A stretch of 6,482 nucleotides of DNA, taken from assembly GCA_028696435.1 (NCBI GenBank), contig JAQVHC010000018.1:1-6482 (forward strand), read 5' to 3'. Position numbers and translations under genes: made by a program. Shown piece after piece: positions 1 to 5,192 of this stretch (its first letter is position 1; each line of letters begins with the position of its first letter). The notes under the pieces were generated by a model, which made no database searches, was not told where the DNA came from, and worked only from the letters and a program-made list of their open reading frames with translations. This stretch comes from Actinomycetota bacterium (GTDB taxonomy: Bacteria; Actinomycetota; Humimicrobiia; Humimicrobiales; Humimicrobiaceae).

Positions 1-375
1 CTGCAATCTGGATAATTTTGAAGCTATATACGAGGGATAAAAAGTACAGCCAACTATACAGTCTGGCTTAAATCTGTTAAAAATCTCTGAGAGTAATTCA
101 ATATCCTCAAAATCATCTTTTTTTAATATATTATACTCGAATTCATAACCGGATTCTTTATCTTCTAAACCAGTCCTGTAAACAAAATTTTTTATATACT
201 TTGATTCAAAATCTTCCGGATAAGCTGACGGGATAGCATAATTACATACACATATTTTGTGGCCCATTTTTAAAAGCGGAAGTATAAAATGCCATGTTCT
301 TATTCCAGTACCGTATACTTTTTTATCATTTTCAAAAGGCATTGGGCTCATGCCCGTTATAAATATCCTGCTCAT
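1..375 (-). CDS. Glycosyltransferase, GT4-like N-terminal fragment (runs off left edge)
   Basis: The frame is open from an ATG at 375 to the window edge, giving the first 125 residues; the C-terminal, nucleotide-sugar-binding half lies outside. The N-terminus (MSRIFITGMSPMPFE) is a short beta strand followed by a glycine loop. Next comes GTGIRTWHFILPLLKMGHKI at about residues 23-42, which fits the 'G.G.R....L..L...GH.V' pattern of the acceptor-side Rossmann domain of GT-B glycosyltransferases. Near the end, KPDCIVGCTFYPSYIASKL matches the usual 'PD.i......p...a..l' strand-helix unit. No signal peptide is seen, so it is probably cytoplasmic or membrane-associated and transfers a sugar during surface-glycan synthesis. 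The start is supported by AGGG at 387-390, though 11 nt is a long gap. Donor and acceptor cannot be told. The family call is fairly sure; a related UDP-sugar epimerase-type fold is less likely. Confidence 0.7.
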   Translation of the reverse strand, partial: MSRIFITGMSPMPFENDKKVYGTGIRTWHFILPLLKMGHKICVCNYAIPSAYPEDFESKYIKNFVYRTGLEDKESGYEFEYNILKKDDFEDIELLSEIFNRFKPDCIVGCTFYPSYIASKLSRLQ

Positions 376-396
376 GATGCTTAAATCCCTAAAAAT

Positions 397-402
397 ATTA
401 TA
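397..402 (-). promoter_or_regulatory. Possible -10 box for the glycosyltransferase gene
   Basis: Read on the minus strand this is a perfect TATAAT, 21 bp upstream of the ATG at 375. No convincing -35 box lies 16-18 bp further upstream and there is no TGn extension. The implied transcript would start almost at the ribosome binding site. In DNA this A+T-rich a perfect hexamer can occur by chance, so this is weak. Confidence 0.22.
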
Positions 403-458
403 CCTTTTTATTCTACTTGCTTATTTATATAATTAAAACTGCAAAATTTTAATATTTT

Positions 459-524
459 TTTACAATATTTTTTTTAGAAAGACATTATTTACAATTAATA
501 CTGCATTCTGTTATACTTTACAAT
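459..524. repeat. Three TTTACAAT direct repeats at exact 29-bp spacing
   Basis: TTTACAAT occurs at 459-466, 488-495 and 517-524, so consecutive copies start exactly 29 bp apart. The 21 bp between copies are not conserved, so this is not a duplicated 29-mer. The middle copy contains the proposed -35 box (TTTACA) of the promoter of the gene at 651, and the third copy overlaps the end of its -10 box. The repeats could be an operator array, spare -35 elements, or coincidence in A+T-rich sequence. Confidence 0.4.
488..517 (+). promoter_or_regulatory. Sigma-70-type promoter candidate for the propeller gene
   Basis: A -35 box TTTACA (488-493, five of six consensus bases) is followed after 18 bp by TATACT (512-517, five of six). 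TGT at 509-511 precedes it, making an extended -10 (TGnTATACT). Transcription would start near 524, giving a leader of about 127 nt before the ATG at 651. A second TATAAT at 630-635 is too close to the start codon and has no -35 box. The rest of 376-650 is A+T-rich with no visible gene; it holds only small imperfect dyads, such as TGTAT-GT-ATACA at 549-560 and CTGC-AA-GCAG near 583-592. Confidence 0.5.
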
Positions 525-650
525 CTGAAAATCATATAATTTATATTATGTATGTATACAAATCGACATATTTAATAAAAGTCTGCAAGCAGTTAAAATT
601 ATACAGGTGCACAGGCATCTATCTATGTTTATAATAATGCATTAAGGTAA

Positions 651-2417
651 ATGAGAACAGCAACCATAATAACTATAATTTTATTTTTGGTAGCGGTAAT
701 CTTTCTGGGATATACATTTTTAAAAGCCGCAATATTTAAATCACCTGTCACGAACGAAGAAACAGAACTGGAAGAACCGGAAGCAATTATTGATGAAGAA
801 CCCGGACAGGTTAAAGACGGGTCGGAAGATGAATACAGTGAAAATAAAATTTCAAAAGTAGAAATATATCTTGATGGTGACAGAAATAATGGAATTTTCC
901 TTGGAGAAGCTGTATATGGCGTAACTTCGCAGGATGCCTATAATATTTATGGTGAAAACTTCTCCGAAACAGGTTTTCTTCTCGCCAAAAAAAATAATAA
1001 GTACTCGTTTGAGCCCGGGTCAGTACATTATCTCTATGTATATACACTAATACCAGCATCCGGGTGGGATTATCATCGTAAAGAAATTATAATACCGGGT
1101 GAACCAGAGCTTGATGAAAATATTAAATTGTCCGTTGATAACCCTGACCAGGACGAAGTAATAAAAGAATCCGAGAAGTCAAAAATAAAAATTTCAGGCT
1201 GGTCTGCAGATTTTGGAAATCCTTCTGCACCGGGTATTGAAAGTATAGAGATATATTTAAACGGTCCAAAAGGTTTTGGTAAACTTATCGGGAAGGCAGA
1301 ATATGGAATTGAGAGACAGGATGTAGCCAGAGCTTTTGGAAATGCAAACTACACCAATTGTGGTTATTGCCTTTATTTTGATGGAAGCGATCTCGCAGAA
1401 GGAAGTGAAAATACTCTATATATTTACTCTTTCTCTTCTTCGGGTAATTATAACCTGGGGTTGATGGATATTATTATTGAAGGCGAAAAGAAGGAACCTG
1501 ATACTATAATTTCAGTTGAAGCAAATCTTAACAACCAGTTAATAGAAATAAGTGGCTGGGCAATAAATAAAAATGATATTACTGAAGGCAAACCCAGAGA
1601 GACGAACGTAGAATACAATATTAAAAAAATAATCTTTACTTCTGATAGAACAGGAAATGAAGATATATTCAGCATGAATATAGATGGCAGTGAACTTACA
1701 CAGCTGACTGACTATTCCGGTAGAGATAATTATCCTGCAGCTTCTCCTGATGGGAAAAAAATTACATACACATCAGATATTAACGGTACATGGCAGGTTA
1801 TGGTTATGGACTGGGATGGCAAAAATAAAAAGCAGATCACAAATAATCCCTACAGGAGCGGGTTCTCATCCTGGTCTTTTGATGGAAGATTTATTTATTT
1901 TGAGGCATACGTAGATGATAACTGGGAAATATACAGGATAGATAGCGATGGAAGCAATATGAAAAGATTGACCTTTAATACCGATGAACCCGACTGGCAT
2001 CCCTGTGGTCATCCATATAAATATAAAGTTATCTATGAATCAGGAACAACAGGTAATGAAGATATATATATAATGGACCATGACGGCAAAAATGTTGATA
2101 AAATTTCAGATGAAAATATGAGAAAAAGAGTTCCCTCGATTTCCGTTGATGGGAAAATAATTGTTTTTAGTGACAACAATTCTTTATATACCATGGATAA
2201 CAACGGAAAAAACATAAAAAAAATCAGTGGTGACCTATCCCGCTGCAGACATTCTGGTATATCTCCAGATATGAAGTACGTAGTCTTTGAAAGTGTCATT
2301 GATGGAAATGTAGAGATAATACTTACAAACCTGGATGGCTCTAACACTATAAGACTTACAACCAGCCCTACCAAAGATTATGACCCGGTTTTTTTATACC
2401 AGGCAGTGGAAAATTAG
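651..2417 (+). CDS. Membrane-anchored protein with Ig-like repeats and a TolB/PD40-type beta-propeller
   Basis: 588 residues. Residues 4-24 form one hydrophobic helix without a clear cleavage site, so it is probably a signal anchor with the rest outside. An acidic linker (about 31-66) follows. Two related Ig-like units come next, at 67-149 (VEIYLDG, FLGEAVYGV) and 177-278 (KISGWSADFG, IEIYLNG, LIGKAEYGIERQDV). A third begins at about 284 (EISGWAINKND) but stops where its IEIYL strand should be. From 325 to 583 there are six PD40-like blades with repeated SPDGK-like turns, 'DIF/EIY/DIY' strands and 'DGSxxxxLT' ends; the final KDYDPVF probably closes the ring onto blade 1. No catalytic motif is seen. 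Such propellers usually bind proteins or ligands, so a surface sensor or scaffold role is inference. The start is firm: a stop codon directly precedes the ATG, and AAGG lies only 3 nt away. It is transcribed opposite to all its neighbours. Confidence 0.85.
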   Translation: MRTATIITIILFLVAVIFLGYTFLKAAIFKSPVTNEETELEEPEAIIDEEPGQVKDGSEDEYSENKISKVEIYLDGDRNNGIFLGEAVYGVTSQDAYNIYGENFSETGFLLAKKNNKYSFEPGSVHYLYVYTLIPASGWDYHRKEIIIPGEPELDENIKLSVDNPDQDEVIKESEKSKIKISGWSADFGNPSAPGIESIEIYLNGPKGFGKLIGKAEYGIERQDVARAFGNANYTNCGYCLYFDGSDLAEGSENTLYIYSFSSSGNYNLGLMDIIIEGEKKEPDTIISVEANLNNQLIEISGWAINKNDITEGKPRETNVEYNIKKIIFTSDRTGNEDIFSMNIDGSELTQLTDYSGRDNYPAASPDGKKITYTSDINGTWQVMVMDWDGKNKKQITNNPYRSGFSSWSFDGRFIYFEAYVDDNWEIYRIDSDGSNMKRLTFNTDEPDWHPCGHPYKYKVIYESGTTGNEDIYIMDHDGKNVDKISDENMRKRVPSISVDGKIIVFSDNNSLYTMDNNGKNIKKISGDLSRCRHSGISPDMKYVVFESVIDGNVEIILTNLDGSNTIRLTTSPTKDYDPVFLYQAVEN

Positions 2418-2421
2418 CCTG

Positions 2422-2437
2422 TAAAAGTTTGCTTTTA
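2422..2437. terminator. Weak hairpin between convergent genes
   Basis: TAAAAG (2422-2427), a TTTG loop and CTTTTA (2432-2437) form a 6-bp stem directly after the stop codon at 2417, followed by ATTTAT. The symmetrical stem could serve both converging transcripts. It has only one G:C pair and no long U tract, so it would be a poor intrinsic terminator. Nothing better is seen in the 94-bp gap. Confidence 0.25.
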
Positions 2438-2511
2438 ATTTATACCTGAATCAATTAATGGACCTGTACTGCTTGCTTTGATCTTACAACAATTTATCTG
2501 CCGCCAGAAGT

Positions 2512-2979
2512 TTACTTCCCATCGTTTTCAACTGATATATGCCTGTATCTTATTCTGGGAAAATGAAAACGGATTGACGAGCCTATGGCAAAACCAAGCC
2601 ATAATGACCAGATAGCCTGCCTGGAGAAAAGATAAAATAATAGCTCACTTACCTTTTCGCTTGAATGAAAGAATCTCGTTACAATAAAGCTGGTTATTGT
2701 ACCTTCTGACAGGATAAGACAGATAAACGGAAAGATACCAACGATTACAAGATTTTTAAAACTAAAAAAACTTTTTTTAATCTTTAATTTTAATATAAGC
2801 ATTACAAGCATACCTGCACAAAAGCCGGTGATTAAAAGTGCCACTAATTTAATATTATTTGAAACTACTGGAGATAAATTTGCTACTCCAAGCGTTTCAA
2901 TAATATTATCAAAGTAGGAATATATAACAGCATATAAAATAGCATTAATAAAAGAAAAAACTGTTAAAAAATTTCTCAA
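2512..2979 (-). CDS. Small integral membrane protein, four predicted helices, function unknown
   Basis: 155 residues. Hydrophobic segments lie at about 4-23, 43-63, 77-100 and 112-136. They are separated by a polar loop at 24-42, a basic stretch (KLKIKKS, about 64-70) and a short loop at 102-111. The tail is basic (RFHFPRIRYRH) then acidic. By the positive-inside rule the KLKIKK loop and the C-terminus face the cytoplasm. I recognise no family and see no catalytic or metal-binding motif. The start is TTG: an in-frame TAA lies four codons upstream, no ATG or GTG is nearby, and an excellent ribosome binding site sits 6 nt away. The gene follows the SGNH hydrolase gene after 103 bp on the same strand and is the last gene before a convergent neighbour, so co-transcription is likely. 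A helper role for the surface enzymes is only a guess. Confidence 0.75.
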   Translation of the reverse strand: MRNFLTVFSFINAILYAVIYSYFDNIIETLGVANLSPVVSNNIKLVALLITGFCAGMLVMLILKLKIKKSFFSFKNLVIVGIFPFICLILSEGTITSFIVTRFFHSSEKVSELLFYLFSRQAIWSLWLGFAIGSSIRFHFPRIRYRHISVENDGK

Positions 2980-2985
2980 AATTAA

Positions 2986-3000
2986 CCTTTACCTTTCCTT
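2986..3000 (-). promoter_or_regulatory. Repeated Shine-Dalgarno sequence that sets a TTG start
   Basis: On the minus strand this reads AAGGAAAGGTAAAGG, three AAGG-type units in a row. The nearest unit is 6 nt before the TTG at 2979. An in-frame TAA lies within this stretch, so the protein cannot start further upstream. The spacing makes TTG the best start. Confidence 0.65.
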
Positions 3001-3064
3001 AATTTTTCTTTAATTTTATAAATTTTTTGGCTGCCCGGTTCACTGACGATAAATTCCAGTTATT

Positions 3065-3076
3065 AATACCGGTATT
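3065..3076. repeat. 12-bp perfect palindrome just after the SGNH gene
   Basis: AATACCGGTATT is its own reverse complement and starts 7 nt past the stop codon of the gene at 3083. There is no loop and no following U run on the minus strand, so it is not a typical terminator. It may be a protein-binding site or chance. The rest of the 103-bp gap holds only the ribosome binding site of the next gene. Confidence 0.3.
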
Positions 3077-3082
3077 TAAAAG

Positions 3083-4900
3083 TTACAACTTCTGGCCGAT
3101 AGTACCGAGGTACTGAGAAACATAACTGTAAACAGTATGTGCTACAACTGAAGCGCCTGCCGGACTATAATGCATCCCATCATAAAGATATTCTCCGGGA
3201 TTCTGTGACAGCGGCGTCAGCACATCTATAACTACTGCACCATGTTTTGCAGCAATTGTTCTTATCGCATCATTATATACTGGATAACTTTCTTTTCCAG
3301 ACCGGAAAATAGGGCCAATAAGATTAATAAATACCCTTGCTCCAAGGTTTTTTGACTTAACAACTATTGCTTCAAGATTTGCGGTAAAGCTCGAAAGGCT
3401 GCCTCCAGTATCATTAGTTCCATACGCAATTATAACTATTTGTGGATTATGTATCGCAACAGTGCTTTCAAACCTTGCATTTCCACCACGAGCCATCTCC
3501 CCACTCTTTCCACTTGCAATAGTATTATATTCAGCATATGGATAGTTAGCTTCAAGGAGCTCATCAAAAATCTGCACCCAGTTTGACATTTCTATTAAAG
3601 AATCACCCATCGCAACAATAGTTACACTGGCATTTCCTCTGACAGTAAGGCTTTTTGGTAGCAGCTCAATTGTCCCGTTACTATATTCAATTTTAAAATG
3701 TGTGGTTATAACACCACCTGAATTTACAAGGTTCTCATTTACTTTCATACTATATGTTATCTCTTTTTCCTCTCCTATATCAAGGTCTTTTAAATCCCAT
3801 ATCAGTCCCCTTATTTCATCGCTCCAGCTTATTCCTTCTGGCGTACCCGACTGGCTTATGTAAGTGGCACCCTCAGGAGTGGGACAGATTAGTTTATAAC
3901 TTTTTTCCTTCTTCTCGCCGGTGTTCCTTATAATAATTTTTACATTTATAATCTCCCCGGGATAAAGTTCCCCTCCGTTCGCATCGTATATATGTGCCTC
4001 GGATTTTGTTAAATCAGGGTAAAGGTTTAGTTTTTCTTCCAGCGTTTTTTCTATAATATTTGAATCATATTTTAAAGTGTTCCTGCAGGTTATAAGTTCA
4101 TCACCATTCAGAGTATCTTTAACCCTTACTTTAAAAGAAAGAGTTTCAGGTTTATTTATTTCAACATTATCAATTTTCCATAATATATAGCTATCCCTGT
4201 ACTCACCATTTCCGGTAATTGAATCCCCTATTATATCTACAAATTCTGATATATCGCTTTTAATCTCTACATCAGAAGCATTCATATCTCCGGTGTTCTC
4301 TACCACTAAATTGTATTGCAAAATATCGCCCAATCTTACAACACCGCCATTTTCATCAACAGCTTTAGCTTTAAAATTTAATTCAGGGCTACTTTCAACC
4401 CTGCTAACAAGACCTGCGTTGATGTTTTCATTAAATACATCCCCACTGATTTTGTATTTAAATTTCACTTCATCCAGATTAATAAGGGTACCATTATCCA
4501 GAGGTTTGCAAACCTCCACTATGAAGGTAAATGTTCCATATTCTCTTTTCTTTACATTCCCGGCATTTAACTCAAATGTTTTATCATTAACCTTTGAAAC
4601 ATCATTACAATCAGTTGATACAAAAAAAGTATGCTCTGGCACTTTAAGTTCTATAACCAGCTCATCAACATCTCTATTACCTGTATTTTTATAATTTATT
4701 ATATATGTGATTTTATCGCCCGGCTTTAAGTGTTCCCCGGCGCTACTTGATACAGAATTGGATCGCCTGTCGCTAAAATTTGGTTTTGTCAGGTAAAAAA
4801 AATAATAAGCAGAAATTGCAGCTGAAATCACAATAACAGCAACCGCTACGTAAATCCATTTTTTATTATGCTTTAAAAAATTTAAAAGTTTCTCACCCAT
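3083..4900 (-). CDS. Membrane-anchored SGNH/GDSL hydrolase on a three-domain DUF11-like stalk
   Basis: 605 residues. A short basic N-terminus precedes one transmembrane helix (about 15-37), so the rest is probably extracytoplasmic. Three DUF11-like beta-sandwich domains follow, at about 54-165, 174-293 and 296-420. Each has a 'PGD/LGD/PGE...Y....NTG' signature (KPGDKITYIINYKNTG, RLGDILQYNLVVENTG, YPGEIINVKIIIRNTG). The catalytic domain (about 424-600) shows all SGNH blocks: GDSL with Ser434, block II SGKSGEMA with oxyanion Gly467, GTND with Asn496, and DGMHYSPAG with Asp574 and His577. The family includes esterases and acetylesterases acting on lipids, peptidoglycan or polysaccharide acetyl groups. 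With a polysaccharide deacetylase encoded upstream, O-deacylation of a surface glycan is the likeliest role, by inference. The ATG at 4900 has only a weak GTGA ribosome site but starts directly before the anchor. Confidence 0.88.
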   Translation of the reverse strand: MGEKLLNFLKHNKKWIYVAVAVIVISAAISAYYFFYLTKPNFSDRRSNSVSSSAGEHLKPGDKITYIINYKNTGNRDVDELVIELKVPEHTFFVSTDCNDVSKVNDKTFELNAGNVKKREYGTFTFIVEVCKPLDNGTLINLDEVKFKYKISGDVFNENINAGLVSRVESSPELNFKAKAVDENGGVVRLGDILQYNLVVENTGDMNASDVEIKSDISEFVDIIGDSITGNGEYRDSYILWKIDNVEINKPETLSFKVRVKDTLNGDELITCRNTLKYDSNIIEKTLEEKLNLYPDLTKSEAHIYDANGGELYPGEIINVKIIIRNTGEKKEKSYKLICPTPEGATYISQSGTPEGISWSDEIRGLIWDLKDLDIGEEKEITYSMKVNENLVNSGGVITTHFKIEYSNGTIELLPKSLTVRGNASVTIVAMGDSLIEMSNWVQIFDELLEANYPYAEYNTIASGKSGEMARGGNARFESTVAIHNPQIVIIAYGTNDTGGSLSSFTANLEAIVVKSKNLGARVFINLIGPIFRSGKESYPVYNDAIRTIAAKHGAVVIDVLTPLSQNPGEYLYDGMHYSPAGASVVAHTVYSYVSQYLGTIGQKL

Positions 4901-5021
4901 TTATATTTCACAAATATTTCATAATAACTATAATATCAAAATCTAGAAACAATATATAATATATAGATATATATAAAATTATAAATATGTATAAAATAAT
5001 ACATAGAGAAACTTGCCCTCT

Positions 5022-5030
5022 ATTATAACA
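5022..5030 (-). promoter_or_regulatory. Extended -10 promoter candidate for the SGNH hydrolase gene
   Basis: The minus strand reads TGTTATAAT, a perfect extended -10 (TGn plus TATAAT). At 17-bp spacing the -35 position is TATGCA, which is poor, but extended -10 promoters can do without it. The transcript would start near 5015, leaving about 115 nt of very A+T-rich leader (4901-5010) before the ATG. That leader has further -10-like runs, so the assignment is tentative. If real, the hydrolase and the small membrane protein can be expressed separately from the deacetylase gene. Confidence 0.45.
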
Positions 5031-5068
5031 AAAAACCGCCTATCTGCATAAAGTATCTTTTCCACATA

Positions 5069-5144
5069 TGAGGTATCTATTATTAATTCAACAAATGTAA
5101 CCGGCTATAAAGATAAATATGAAAGATAAATAATAGATACCTCA
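5069..5144. repeat. Perfect 16-bp inverted repeat around 44 bp
   Basis: The left arm TGAGGTATCTATTATT (5069-5084) and right arm AATAATAGATACCTCA (5129-5144) are exact reverse complements, 44 bp apart. Inside, AAAGATAAAT occurs at 5109-5118 and again at 5122-5131, the second copy running into the right arm. No target-site duplication is clear, and no U run follows the stem on either strand. It lies after the deacetylase stop codon (5193) and upstream of the SGNH promoter candidate. It could be a regulator site, a tiny mobile-element remnant, an invertible segment or an RNA hairpin at the end of the deacetylase message. Confidence 0.7.
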
Positions 5145-5192
5145 ATTTCTGGTTGACCTTTTCGCTACCCTTCCGCCCATCCCCTTCATTTT

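Noticed and set aside
630..635. TATAAT as the promoter of the gene at 651
   Set aside because: The transcript would start about 9 nt before the ATG, on top of the ribosome site, and the -35 position has no resemblance to consensus.
811..1059. Minus-strand frames inside the propeller gene (also 1448-1675 and 2033-2374)
   Set aside because: All oppose a coding sequence with clear Ig-like and propeller repeats and show no recognisable features of their own.
3104..3117. Small dyad AGTACC-GA-GGTACT as a terminator
   Set aside because: It lies within the last codons of the SGNH gene, has a 2-nt loop and no U run, and is explained by coding sequence.
4293..4694. Plus-strand frame of 133 codons
   Set aside because: It lies wholly antisense to the SGNH hydrolase gene, is Ser/Thr/Leu-rich as expected of a shadow frame, and has no domain or ribosome site.
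4901..5010. TA-rich run as a replication origin or riboswitch
   Set aside because: No iterons, DnaA-box pattern or conserved riboswitch core is visible; it looks like simple A+T-rich leader sequence.
5069..5144. Inverted repeat as a CRISPR unit or an intrinsic terminator
   Set aside because: There are only two arms in opposite orientation, with no repeat-spacer array; the 44-nt loop and missing U tract do not fit an intrinsic terminator.
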